Below, piece by piece: positions 1-10,609 of a stretch of DNA of 53,748 nt; position 1 is the first letter of the stretch, and every line of letters starts with the position of its first letter. The position numbers were made by a program, and so were the translations under genes. The DNA is from Aphelidium insulamus (lineage: Eukaryota > Aphelidiomycota > Aphelidea > Aphelidiaceae). The notes under the pieces are model-generated. The model was not told the DNA's origin, did no database searches, and saw nothing but the letters and a program-made list of their open reading frames with translations. Location of the stretch: assembly GCA_036784855.1 (NCBI GenBank), contig JAZDSV010000072.1:1-53748 (forward strand). The letters run 5' to 3'.

Positions 1-172
1 ATCCATCATCACTCTGGGTGAAGTGGGAAAATTTTTTCCGCCAATCACAACGTAGCGGCGAACAGCCGCTATTCCCCCTTGCGCTGTGTGTGCGCTATAA
101 ATACAATGTGCTTGTCAGTGTGTCAGCTCTTTGTTTATTCAGTCGGTGAGCCGCCGCCGCCGCCGTGCTCGC

Positions 173-2311
173 TCACTGGGCGCACTTGGTCTGGCAGGCC
201 TTCTTGAACGTGGATGGCGATATCTTGACGCCCCACGTCGCCGCAAAGGTCTCCATGCTGCCATTGCAGTGCTCACGCAGGCAGCGCAGCACCGGCTTCA
301 CCTGCGAGTGTATCATGTTGCGCGCCGTCTCGGTCAGGTCCGCTGTTGTGGTTGTGTTCACCACATCGTTAATGGCCTGTATGGCCGTCACTTGCGCTTG
401 CAGGGTCTTGGCGTTCTTCAGCTCGCCTCGTAGCCCGTCCAGGTTGTTGTCGCCGCCACGCTTGCGCTTCTTGGCCACCGCTGCCTCCACGCCCACCGCT
501 GGTTCTGCACCACTGCGTTCGCCGCTTGGACCTGCCGGCGCAACAATCTGCAGGCCACTTGTTCCTTCTGCACTGCTGGCGTCGCTTCGCTGTCGATGAA
601 CCTCCCACCGCGCCTCCATCACTTTCTGCTCGATCAGTCGGCCCAACGCATCCTTTATCGGTCCGTCCAGGTTTGCCAGTTGTGCCCGTAGTTCATCGTC
701 TAACGTCGACTGCTTCTTATAGTTCGTCGCCGCTTCTACCACGAATTTGACCGAGCGTTGTGGATGCGAAACTGGTGCGTTGCATAGTACAACAATGAAT
801 TTCGATGCCACCGCGTACAGATTCTTTGAGGCGAGGTTGTTGTTGGCGTTCACCTGGCGACCGAGTTGCATATTCGCACAGAAGTTTGGCACCCAAGTCG
901 ATTTCAATGTTCCGACGGCATTGCGCTGGGCGAGGTGCAACAGGAAACTTGCATCCTGCTTGTATAGCGCCGCATGGTTGTCGCACTTGTGGCGCGCACT
1001 GTTCTTGATCTCGATATCGCTTCCACCGCCCCACACTGCAAGCAAGTACGCCGTTTTGCGATTAGAATGCGATCCGAATGGCCCGCGGCGATTAATCAGT
1101 TTGCAGCACAGGTCTTTGTATCGCTGCTGGTACGTCTATATGTGTTATATAAGTCAATAAACAATTATTCAACGAAACCTGATAACCAATATTTTCCTGT
1201 GGGCCTACATGGCCTTCTCCATTGGCATCGGCGAGGGTCTTGAGACGTTCCTGGGTTGGAAACAGGTATCCAGATTTAATACCTGAAATGTGAGTCAATT
1301 GCATGTAATAGAGCAGATACCGGCAAGGTGAATGAAGGCCAACAAATGGCGCACAGGGCACAGCATTGGCATGTCATCATCCTTCCACAGCATCAATGAA
1401 ACGGCCCGATTGTCACTCTTCCCCATAATATAGAAGCCAATGCCGTCCACATCGCCATTGCTGGGCTGAATTGACGTTATATCCCAATTGATGCAATTCT
1501 CCTTGTTGTCACATTTAAGTGACAGTTGTGACACCTCGTCTTCACGCAAGAACAGTCGGCATGCCACCAGCGTCATTGTCCAAAACTCAAGGTCCCACAA
1601 ATTGTTTGCACTGACGAGGTGGTTGCGGAGTGCCAGCAACTCCCATGGAGTGAGTGCCGAATCGCCTTGTGCCTGGTAGTTCGCGCTGTCCTTGTTGCTG
1701 CGCTTGTACACATTTCGCATCAGCACTGAGTCTCGTGGATTGCCACGCCGCCAAATCAATGAGTGACCGCGGTGGAACTTGCACCCCTCGGTGTCTTCCT
1801 TGTCCTTGTACAGCATGACGCACGTTGGACACGTGTCTTGAAAGGGCCCCAGCTGGCCGCGGGACTCGTGTATGGCACCAATAGTCGCCAGCATTTGGTC
1901 CACGTTCTTTGGGTCGTTCCAACCCCCCTGACACAGCATCGGCTCGCCCTTGACGTTGAGAACCGGCGTGCCATCATCCTTGAGCAGCGGTGACCCGGCC
2001 GTCTGAAACATGCCGGCTACCGGCAACTGACACTGCCACAGTGCCCTCCGTAAGACCAAGCTCCGTGCGAAGAGCAGTGACGCGGGCTTCGGCCAGTGCC
2101 GCAATGTCGTTCGGAATCTTGTACTGCGCGTAGTTCGACAGTTTGATAGCTGCCAATGCGTCGCCAGTGGCGTCCGTGGCATCCGTGGCTGTGGCAGTCA
2201 CCGTGAGTGCCAGTGCTGGCGCCTGCGGGCGTCAGCAGTGGCATACATGGTAATGCCTACCTCCGGCCGGTGTAGCTGCGGCATTGAGCTCGATTTGCGT
2301 AGCGGCGGCAT
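173..2311 (-). CDS. Crypton-type tyrosine recombinase (five exons)
   Basis: The inferred exons are 2311-2261, 2222-2040, 2002-1321, 1282-1179 and 1135-173. They sum to 1983 nt (660 aa). The four introns are only 38, 37, 38 and 43 nt. The product has the tyrosine-recombinase catalytic layout: an Arg in ACRLFLRED (about residue 227), the His-x-x-Arg box HSNR (about 363-366), a further His near 389, and the likely nucleophile Tyr in AALYKQD (about 398). A Cys-x2-Cys then Cys-x2-His cluster near residues 136-158 may bind zinc. The C-terminal 200 residues are charged, with a KKRKRGG basic stretch, and probably bind DNA. Cryptons move by recombination through circular DNA and lack terminal inverted repeats. 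The second intron (donor GTGGCA) is the weakest; a one-base frameshift near 2030 is the alternative. The gene could be an active element or a domesticated one. Confidence 0.72.
173..2311 (-). mobile_element. Crypton-like DNA transposon, boundaries unknown
   Basis: The element is defined by its recombinase gene. No terminal inverted repeats are expected and none were seen, so the true ends cannot be placed. A 14-bp inverted repeat (gtctgaaacatgcc and its complement) occurs near 2001-2014 and 2306-2319, and the tgtttcagacg word is repeated again near 2344. These could be recombinase-related sites, or chance. Confidence 0.5.
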
Positions 2312-2432
2312 GTTTCAGACGAAAAAAATGTTTAAAAAAAAAATGTTTCAGACGATGGGAGAAGAATGTGAGGGAGACGCGAGGGAGACGCGCGTTTAAA
2401 ATTAAACGCGCGTTAGGGAAGGGTGAAACGCG

Positions 2433-2741
2433 TTATTTGCACTTTATTTCACCTTTTATAATAGATAAGATACTCCATCGATTCATTAGCTCTTGTTGCT
2501 GAAATTTCCTCTACGGCATTCAGGCAAACATAAATACAACAGAGCGATAACTTACATATAAATCCTCTTGCTCGTTTAGGCTTAAACCCCTTGGGTGATA
2601 GTGTGTTTTGAAGTGTGAGGGAGGTGCAGTGGGTTGATGCATTGCCGGCTTTTCCTCACCGAAATTATAATCTTCGCGGTTATTACTAGCCGAGGCCGCA
2701 TAAGCCACAGCGCAAATTAGGGCAATTTTCTTGATATGCAT
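2433..2741 (-). CDS. Small secreted protein, unrecognised
   Basis: An exon starting at ATG 2741 encodes a lysine-led hydrophobic N-terminus (MHIKKIALICAVAYAASAS) typical of a signal peptide, followed by a polar His/Pro-containing stretch. A GTAAGT donor directly after codon Tyr and a 45-nt intron ending in TAG lead to a second exon that ends at 2433. The product is about 87 residues. The mature part has no recognised domain and no cysteines, so this is not a disulfide-stabilised peptide. It lies downstream of the receptor kinase on the same strand. The splice junction is inferred. Without it, the reading frame ends at 2520 after 73 codons. Confidence 0.5.
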
Positions 2742-2868
2742 TGAAGAATAAAAATTGAATGCTCAATGAAATGATTTGTAAATGGAATGATTTGAAGAGT
2801 AGAGAGGATGTACGCGATTTTCGCGCGTATTTTTGCTGCCACTCCTGACTTGATTGATTGGCTGACAT

Positions 2869-3148
2869 TCATTTATTCAAGCTAAATGATTGGCTGCGGC
2901 CTATTTTGTCCGGTTTCTGCCATTGGTGCAAACGGTCGGCATTGTGGTGCTTGTGGTATAAAGGTTGCTGACGTACAAGCAACACCATTTGGAAGGCTGA
3001 GGATATAACTGATTTCAACCTGCAATACATATGGATAACTTTACTGTTGCATTGCAAATTACAGCAGTGTCCGTAGCGTCTCATGATCCTCAGGTAAAAC
3101 AAAATTAGGATGATCATGAAATGCTTTAATCACCGCCGAGTAACTGTC
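2869..3148 (-). other. Possible displaced C-terminal tail of the kinase
   Basis: Just past the point where the kinase frame ends, the -1 frame reads VDSYSAVIKAFHDHPNF and then HETLRTLL, which resembles the C-lobe of a kinase. That frame reaches a GTAATT donor; a 43-nt intron (3020-3062) would join it to a frame ending at 2869. The expected Arg-Pro of the last kinase subdomain is not evident, so the end is uncertain. A one-base indel near 3148, in the genome or in the assembly, is the simplest explanation for the frame change. Confidence 0.4.
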
Positions 3149-6100
3149 CACGCCTCACGCTTGCAGAGCAGGTAGTACATGAGCACCGCAGTTGAGAATA
3201 TATCACCGCGGAACGCGTCCTCCTTGCTGATCTTGTTATTTCGGGCGCGGTACCGCAGCATCACCTCTGGTGCCGAGTACGTGATGGTCAGCCCGTTCAC
3301 ATTGATGATGTTGAATCCTTCAACCGCAGCCGCCTGGCCAGAGAATATGTTGGCAATGCCGAAATCGCCCATCACGCACACCGCCTCCCCGTTGCCGTCC
3401 AGATCAATAAAAACATTGTCGGGTTTGATGTCACGGTGCGCGACCCACTTGCCATGCATGAAGAGCAGCGCACTGCAAATATCCTTGGCAAAGAACAGTG
3501 TCTGCGCCTTGGTGGCGAGATGACCGGCACGGATAAATGCCACCAGTGAGCCCATCTGGTAGTACTTCAGTAGTAGTGCCAGCGGCTGGTCGCACCATCC
3601 GAGCAGTGTGGCAATGTTGCGGTGCTTGCCCAGGTAGTGCATGACGGCAATCTCCTGCTCAAACGCCGTCACGGCCTTGGGCGAGATACTGTCCCGCGAC
3701 TGCGCCACGATCTTGACGGCCAGCACGCCGCCGCTCTGTTTGGTGAGCTGACTGGCGAAACCCTGGCCGACAAATATCTCGCCGCCGCCCCCCTTGGCAA
3801 TGCAGCGCTCCCAGCGAAAGTCTCGGCCGGCACTGAACTGCAGATAGCCCGGAATGGCGATTTCCGTATTGTCGGCGCGCAGAGTGGAACCGTACTCCGT
3901 CACGGTGGCCGTGTGGCTGGCGGCGGAATCGCGGCTAGACGACGACCATGAAGACACGAATGGTAGCGTCAGTTTGCGCAGCTGGTCCGTGGAGCCGGAG
4001 CGACTGTTTGCAGACGGTGTGTTCTTGCCGCTTCCGCCGGCACTGCTGCTGCCGGTGGTCAGATCTCCGCGAGACAGCTTTGACAGCTGGCGAGCAAGTT
4101 CGGCACTGAGTTGCGGGTACGTACGGCGCACCACGTAGGCCAGCACGGCCACACCGAGCACCACCAGCACCACAATCAGTATGAGTACCATTAGAAAATT
4201 AACGCCGCTCGAGCCACTGTCACTGGCAGCAGCAGTGCCACCGCCAGACTTGAGTGCCCCGCTGGTAGTATCGCCACTGCCGGCGCCGCTGTCGACCACG
4301 TCGCCGCGCTTGCACTCGTCGACGGTGGAGCCGACCGTGCACTGCGTACACGGCTGATTGCCCACCTCGTGCTTGTAGCTACCAAGCGCACACGCCAGAC
4401 ACACCTTCCCGTCTTCAGACAGCGTGTAGCCCACGGCGCACGTCATACTGGTGGCGCTGCACTGGTCCGCGTTCAGCGAGCACAGATAGCACAATGAATT
4501 GCCCACGGTGGCCTTGACCCAGCCGTCGGCGCAGCTGGAGCAGATGCGCCCGTTCTGCTCAAAGCCGGGCTTGCACACGCAGTCCGTGCTGGATTTGGCG
4601 GCCGTGAGTGCCGTGGTGGCGCCCGGGGGACACAGCGTGCAGCGGTCATTGCCGGCCGCCGGCTTGTATGTGCCCGCGGAGCACTGCTGACATCCCGGCG
4701 GGTCCATGTCAGTGTCCGCGGTGAATCCGGCGTTGCACACGTAATCCTTCGTGGAGCACTGCGAGTTGTCGGGGCACACTGAGCACGCGGTGCCGTTGCC
4801 CACCGCCGGTTTGTACGTCTGAGCGGCGCACACGGCGCACAGATCGCCCTGCTTCTCACGACCGGCATCGCACGCGCAGCTGGCGGCCGAATCGGTGCCG
4901 GCGCTGATTGTGCTGGTGCCGGCTGGGCACGCGCTGCACTGCCCATTGCCCACCGTGGCCTTGAATGTGCCGACGGGACACGCCACGCACGAAAACCCGT
5001 CCGCCGACACCGTGTAGCCGGCCGCGCACTGGAAGGACGCCCCGCCGCACGATGCATAGCCGCCCGCATTGCCGCAGCTGACACACTGCGTGTTGCCGGC
5101 GCCTAGTTTGTAGGTGCCGGGCGCGCACGGCGTGCACGTCACACCATCACCGCTGTAGCCGGCTTTGCACTGACATCCCGTGGCCGCAATGTCTGTCAGT
5201 GGTGTGGCGCCCGAGGGACACGCCGAGCACGCCGCATTGCTAGCAATGGCCTTGTAGGTGCCGTAAGGGCAATTATCGCAGTACATTCCATCGGCCGTCT
5301 GATATGTGCCGGCGGGACACGGCGCCGAATTGCTGGTGCGACACTGTTGCGGCGTGGACTGCTGCGCGGCATCGGTGGCAGTCGATGTGTTGGACAGGTC
5401 GAATGTGTACCGCAGAAACATTTGGAATGCCGGACTGTTGCTCGCGCATGACGGATAGAAGGACCACTGCGGACAGCCGCCAAACGTGGCAAACAGTTGC
5501 CGTATGTTCTGGTAGTCCGAGTCTTGGTTCGGGCAGAACGATGCTACAATGCGTTAAATGTTACTTAATGGTATTATCATCAATTATTGAGGATAGATAA
5601 AAGGGAGCAAATCGTAAGAGGGTACATTGACAATTTGACAGTTTGACAGACAGACAGACAGACAGATATGCACACACAGTCACACACACACTGCACTTAC
5701 ACGAGTTGAGGTCCAGCCAGCCAGTGGTGTCAAAGTTGACATTGGTGTTCCAGCCGGCAGATGCCAGTGCAGCCGACGTGGTCATCTTCCACTTGGAGCG
5801 GCCATCCGTGGCGGCCAGCAGCTGTTGCCTGTGGAACAGGGACGCAATAATGCCACGCGGTCCATTATTAGTGTCGGGCACTGTGAAGGCGCGCGCCGCC
5901 AGCAAATGCTTTCCGCGACTGAGATTAACCGTCAGCTCCGTCGTGAGACCCCACCAGTAGTCCACGCCTACAGTTAAATGTTATACTGAACATATGTATT
6001 ACACAAATGTACCCCGAGCGCCGTAACCATCCAGATACACCTGATAGTTGTCATCGCCACCGACGTGCACGCGCGCCCACGTGGAATTGGGAGTGACGGC

Positions 6101-6793
6101 GCCGACATTGTAGCGCACTATCGGCGTCCATCCGCTCAGTGAGTAGAACACCGGGTCAGTGTACGGACACGCCGAGAAGGTGGGCAGTGTAAACACCACG
6201 CGCACATAGTATGTCTGCGCCCCGGACTGTCCGGTGCAGGCGCCACCCGGTGCTATCCACTGCGGTCGGGACGCGCTCAGCGACTGCGCCGTCACCTGAT
6301 CCGTGTACAGCTGGCCGAACGCGTTGGTGCCGGCGGGAACGGCGGTGCCGCACGACACGGCCGGCGACCACGACGCGTCCGGCTGATACCACGCGCTGGT
6401 CCACTGTGACCCGCTGGGCGGCGCCTGTGTGGATATGTTCCAGCCGGCCATGCCCGTCTGTGTCACCAGCACCCCGTTGTATACCACGGACGCCATGAAA
6501 CCGGTCCGCGTGCCGCTATAGGTGCGCACGGTGAACGCGGCGGCCATCTTGCCCCCGGGATACGTCCACATACTGGTAGTTTGTATGCGGTCGTTGGAGG
6601 TGCTGGGCACGGGCTCCGCGGCAAACTTGGCATTGTCGCTGTAACGCGGCCCCGACAATGACAGCGGCGCCAACATTGACCACTCATTGAAGGCCACGGC
6701 GGTAATGTCCACGGGCAGGTTGCACTGTGACAGTACCGTGGATGGTAGCCATAGTAGTAGCAGCAGCGATATGACAGACCCTATTATGATCAT
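3130..6793 (-). CDS. Receptor-like protein kinase with Cys-rich ectodomain
   Basis: Exons 6793-6013, 5967-5701 and 5543-3130 (introns of 45 and 157 nt) give 1153 aa. A signal peptide (MIIIGSVISLLLLLWLPSTV) leads into about 370 residues of beta-rich ectodomain, possibly a galactose-binding or PA14-like fold. Then come at least seven ephrin-receptor-like GCC2/GCC3-type repeats with the pattern C-P-x-G-T-Y/F-K. One transmembrane helix (VNFLMVLILIVVLVVLGVAV) lies near residue 800. The cytoplasmic kinase starts near 935, with a Gly-rich loop GGGGEIF, the VAIK-type lysine in LAVKIV, the catalytic loop HRDIKPDN, DFG in MGDFGIAN, and an APE motif. It probably phosphorylates Ser/Thr as a surface receptor. 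The reading frame stops at 3130 inside subdomain X, before the usual C-lobe end; see the next entry for the apparent displaced tail. Confidence 0.85.
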
Positions 6794-7184
6794 AATATAT
6801 GCGGTGTCTATATATAATATATATATAATATATATATATATAATTGATGACTAGCGGTAGTGCGGTGTGAGTGTGAGTGTGCATATGGAGGCGTGCTCAC
6901 TCGCACCGACGCCGATTGGTGCCCGAATTGCCCGCCTGACAATCCAGACAACAGTAAATGAACAAAGAAAAAAGAAAAAAAAGAAAAAAAAAAGAAAGAC
7001 TGAACGCGACTGCACCAAATAACCATGACAACCACGACCAAGGCAACCACGACAGCCAACAACACCCGGCCGGACACACAATCAACACACGCGTAAACAA
7101 TTAACACTTTCACGCACCATCGATCGCTACATTGTGGAGTATAGCAGACAACCACAACCACCATACATATACGTATACACACAC
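6794..7184. promoter_or_regulatory. Divergent intergenic region, AT and purine tracts
   Basis: This 391-bp gap separates the receptor kinase from the oppositely oriented gene at 7185, so it should hold both promoters. It contains an almost pure TA dinucleotide tract at about 6810-6842 and an A/G-only tract at about 6960-7000. No specific factor site can be named. Confidence 0.4.
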
Positions 7185-7517
7185 ATGAACCCCGTGCTAC
7201 GCAAAGCCCTGCCGTATATCAACTTTGGCGTGGCCAGCACCGCGCTCCTGTTTCAGGTGACCGTGCTGTACCCGTGGCACCAGGAGCTGGACAACGACTT
7301 CAAGCAGCTGAAGCTGGAGCAGCGCCAGAACCTGCAGCAGTACCACGACGCCAAACTGGTACACTTGGCGCAGATCCAGCACGACACGGCGCAACTGCTG
7401 CAAAAGTTTCAGCAGGAGGAGCAGCAAGAGGGCAGCACAACACCACAACAACAACAACAACAACAACAGCAGCAGGTGCCGGCATCTGCACTCGCCCTCA
7501 AGGGCAATCAACAGTAG
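7185..7517 (+). CDS. Small membrane protein with coiled coil and polyQ tail
   Basis: The start is ATG 7185; in-frame upstream codons include no other ATG. The 110-residue product begins with a short basic N-terminus, then a hydrophobic segment (INFGVASTALLFQVTVLY) that could anchor it in a membrane. A Leu/Gln/Lys-rich heptad-like stretch from about residue 32 to 75 suggests a coiled coil. It ends with a run of about ten glutamines encoded by CAA/CAG repeats (about 7446-7476). The layout resembles small mitochondrial inner-membrane proteins, but I do not recognise the family. Confidence 0.6.
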   Translation: MNPVLRKALPYINFGVASTALLFQVTVLYPWHQELDNDFKQLKLEQRQNLQQYHDAKLVHLAQIQHDTAQLLQKFQQEEQQEGSTTPQQQQQQQQQQVPASALALKGNQQ

Positions 7518-7631
7518 TAGATGGTACTTGTTACACACACATGACATCTCATACAAATATGTGTGTATAATGTATGGCTGTAGTATATTCACGTGTATGT
7601 GTGCATGCAAGACAGATCGAGAACTGGGGAA

Positions 7632-9107
7632 TCAACATTTGCGGGTGCGGCGGCGCTTGTGGGACGAGGAGGCCGGTGCGGAGGACATTAGCGGTGCCGC
7701 GGCTCCGGCATTGTCCGCGGACATTGATCGATTACGGCGTCGTCTCTTCCTGCCCATCGCTTCATCATCATGGGCTTCCTGGTGACGACTGTGCTGTTGA
7801 TGATGAAATGTCTTGGAGCGTGTTGCCCGTGTCACTGGCACCGCATCGTCAGCGCCTGCCTTGCCATCCATGGCTTTCACAGCATCAGCTTTAGCCTTGA
7901 GCGCCGCCAACTCGGCCGCCTCATCCAGCGCGATCTGGCTGTCCCGGTCAGACATGCGATGCGCCACCGACGCGTTGTACTCGCTGTTCTCCGTCATGAT
8001 CTCGTAGCGACACGTCGGACACTGATTGCTCTGCTCCAGCCACCGGAACAGACAGTTTTCGTGGAATATGTGCTTGCATGGCATTTGTCGCATGGCGATA
8101 TTCTCCGCACTGACGTTATTGTTGTTGGTCTCCGTGTTGGTACTTGAACTGGTCTCGGCTGATGACCCTTGGCCACTGCCAGCAAACTCGGTGCCTTCCA
8201 TAACCGGGAACGCATCCTGGCAAATCACACAGCTGGGACACTTGGCCGCCTGTTCAGGGGAGAGCCGCGACATCGACATCAGTTTGGTGCGTGCCGCCTC
8301 CGACGCCGGCGGCTGTCCCTGCCGATGGGCGTCCATGCCACCACCGCCAGCAGCATTCATCATCTGCATCATGACGGTCTCAGCGAGTCGGGCGGCGTGC
8401 GGTGCAAACATGTGCAGCACCATGTCGCGCAGATTCTGCTCCCACACCCGCTGCTCCCGGCGGTTCGGGTGCGTATTATTGTTATCGTTATTGCTATTGT
8501 TATCACTATCGTTGTTGTCGACATTGAGCGGCGTGGGCGGCAGTCCAGAGGGCATCGGTCGCGGTCGTAGATTGTAGCGGCTGTTTGTGCGTGGCGGCGG
8601 CTGCGATGGGGCAGTAGCGGCGGCATCTGACACGTCTGTGGCCGGTTCGTCGGTAAAGTCGAATGAAAAGTTCACCGTGAAGCCTTGCGGTTGCTCCTGC
8701 TCCTCCTGGCCATCACGACGGTCATTCTGGTTGCGATTCTCGCCGTCTGGCTGTTGCGGTTGTGGTTGCTGATCTTCGTTGTTGTTGTCTTGTGCAGGGA
8801 GGGCCTCATTGGATGCATAAGGGGCGGTGGTGGTTACACCGTGTTCTTGGTCCAGCTGCTGAGATGATGGACCAATTGTCGAGATGGATTCTGGCGCTGA
8901 CGGCCGCAGGAGAAAGAATGGTCGGAAGGCAGGCACGCCAGGTTGATACTGGCTGCTCGGTGTGCGCTGTGATGGCGGGCCGAGGCCGATGGGATGGCCA
9001 AGCAGGACGAATGAGATGGAGGTGTGACCGCCGCCGCCGCCGTGATCGTCGTCATCGTCATTTGTATGGTCGTCAGCGGCGCCGCCATTCGGTCTCTGGT
9101 CGCTCAT
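7632..9107 (-). CDS. RING-H2 E3 ubiquitin ligase
   Basis: This is a single exon. The first in-frame ATG is at 9107, giving 491 aa; the open frame upstream of it lacks an ATG. The RING lies at about residues 285-368: CPSCVICQDAF supplies the first cysteines, then after a long Ser/Asn-rich spacer comes CKHIFHENCLFRWL and CPTCR. This C3H2C3 arrangement resembles RNF115/RNF126-type ligases that transfer ubiquitin from an E2. The spacer between the first and second metal ligand pairs is much longer than usual, an insertion of roughly 30 residues. The N-terminal half is disordered, rich in Asn, Asp, Gln and Pro. The C-terminus has two basic clusters (GRKRRRRNR and HKRRRTRK) that look like nuclear localisation signals. 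Confidence 0.85.
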   Translation of the reverse strand: MSDQRPNGGAADDHTNDDDDDHGGGGGHTSISFVLLGHPIGLGPPSQRTPSSQYQPGVPAFRPFFLLRPSAPESISTIGPSSQQLDQEHGVTTTAPYASNEALPAQDNNNEDQQPQPQQPDGENRNQNDRRDGQEEQEQPQGFTVNFSFDFTDEPATDVSDAAATAPSQPPPRTNSRYNLRPRPMPSGLPPTPLNVDNNDSDNNSNNDNNNTHPNRREQRVWEQNLRDMVLHMFAPHAARLAETVMMQMMNAAGGGGMDAHRQGQPPASEAARTKLMSMSRLSPEQAAKCPSCVICQDAFPVMEGTEFAGSGQGSSAETSSSTNTETNNNNVSAENIAMRQMPCKHIFHENCLFRWLEQSNQCPTCRYEIMTENSEYNASVAHRMSDRDSQIALDEAAELAALKAKADAVKAMDGKAGADDAVPVTRATRSKTFHHQQHSRHQEAHDDEAMGRKRRRRNRSMSADNAGAAAPLMSSAPASSSHKRRRTRKC

Positions 9108-9581
9108 CCAGGGAGTGAGAGAGGGTGTGTGTGTGTATAGATACTCGGCGAAGCGTGACAGTGTGCGTAGCGGCGCGCAGACGATCAGCAGACGAAAGCG
9201 AGGCACGCAAGCACAAGCAGCAAAATTTATGTAACGCGAGCAACTCACGTGATTAACTGCGCTGGCAACGCCGACTTTAACATGTATTAAATACATTGTC
9301 ACCACAACATATTTACAGTGGTCTGCCTGCAACCTTAAATTAGCCGCCATTTAGCCGTTCTAGTCGAAGGCTATGTATGTTATTTACCTGCTGTTCTTCG
9401 CACAGAACATCAGACAAGCACAACTCATGTATGACAGTTCTTCGCATAGCATCCTGACTTGCAATAATAAAATTATACAAGTCTAATGTGATGCATTGCA
9501 TGGTTTATGAAAAATTATGTCGCTTTGAGCGTGCAGATAGATTACTGGTCACCAGCAGTTCCGTAAGAGACTCCCGTTCAC
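9108..9581. other. Intergenic, upstream of RING gene
   Basis: This holds the 5' side of the RING gene and the 3' side of the LITAF gene, both on the minus strand. An open frame continues upstream of the RING ATG to 9350 but has no ATG. An AATAAAATT motif near 9464 lies on the plus strand. No gene was recognised. Confidence 0.4.
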
Positions 9582-10188
9582 CTACAGACGCTTGTACGTG
9601 GCCAGATGGTCGCCGCAGTAGGGGCAACGGTGCATCACGTCCTTCAGGTCGTCCATGCAGAACGGGATCAGACAGCAGGGCACGCAGCCGACCAGCGTCA
9701 GTCCAAGGCACGACAGCCACGTGCAGGCGCCGCTCTCACGGATGGTGGCACTCAGAACATTGCGGCGGCAATGGCTGCAGTACATCATCTAGCCATTTTT
9801 TAAGTTATGAAAAAATGTATAAGTTATGCAGATATGTATATATTGTATGACATAAATACGTAAAAGTGGTCCATATGTATGACATAGATCATCAACACAC
9901 AACGCGTACCTGTGGCTGAGATGACAGGGGCACGGTGGGCACCAGGACCGCGGGTATAGCTGCACCTTGTGGGTATTGCGGCATTGGGCGCTGCGATTGC
10001 ACGTCCTGTCCGGCAGGCTGGTTCGCGGTGGGCACGGCAGGCAGCGAGTGCTGGTGCTGGTGCTGCTGGCCCGGGTACTGCGACTGGCTCTGGGCGTTGA
10101 TGTCGGGGTAGTAGGCGGGTGGGGGCGCGGTGGCACCGGGTGCGGCCGCGTTGGTGGCGATGGCGTGCTTCTCGTCGCTGGCAGTCAT
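9582..10188 (-). CDS. LITAF-domain membrane zinc protein
   Basis: Exons 10188-9910 and 9788-9582, joined across a 121-nt intron in phase 0, give 161 aa. The N-terminal half is proline- and glutamine-rich, with PPAYYP, the type of motif in LITAF/SIMPLE proteins that recruits endosomal sorting partners. The C-terminal 68 residues are a complete LITAF domain: YCSHCRRNV supplies the first Cys pair, then a hydrophobic membrane-inserted segment (WLSCLGLTLVGCVPCCLIPF), then CMDDLKDVMHRCPYCG supplies the second pair. Family members sit on the cytosolic face of endosomes and lysosomes and act in membrane traffic. The domain starts exactly at the second exon. Confidence 0.9.
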
Positions 10189-10609
10189 TTTGAAGCACTT
10201 TTCTTTGGTTGGTGAATGTGCAGGTGCAAATTGGAATTGCGGGGCGTTGTGTCGGCTATCGCCACGTGATTGGTCAGATCTTCGAACGTGGCGCCACGTC
10301 ACGAGTCTGGCTACTTGCGTTCACATTACATAGCATTTATTTACATAAGGGCCACGATGATCTTGGCGCTTTTGTGCCATCATATGATGCAGGCAACATT
10401 GACGCCCCCAGCTCATTCAATGACGTTATAATCCGTTGTTTACAAGGATACCTTATAAAGTCACATCTGTTCAAGCGGCCAATCAATGAACCTCGACTTA
10501 GCCGAACTCAGTCAACTTCAACTGTCAAAAAAGCTAGCTGCAGATTTTCAATGAAATCCAGCATCCTCGCTTCCCAGAGTACAATTACAATCAAATCAGT
10601 ACTGGTTTA
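10189..10609. other. Intergenic, no gene recognised
   Basis: An open frame at 10209-10610 on the plus strand has no protein-like features and overlaps the LITAF promoter. I treat it as chance. Confidence 0.4.

Noticed and set aside
90-130. TATA-like word tataaata near the left edge
   Set aside because: No plus-strand gene follows it; the region downstream is the 3' end of the Crypton gene on the other strand.
3130-3160. 15-nt intron (gtgaggcgtggacag) to explain the kinase frame change
   Set aside because: It is far too short, a multiple of three, and leaves the same stop codon in frame.
7197-7610. Leu-rich minus-strand frame of 137 codons
   Set aside because: It is the reverse complement of the polyQ and coiled-coil codons of the gene at 7185.
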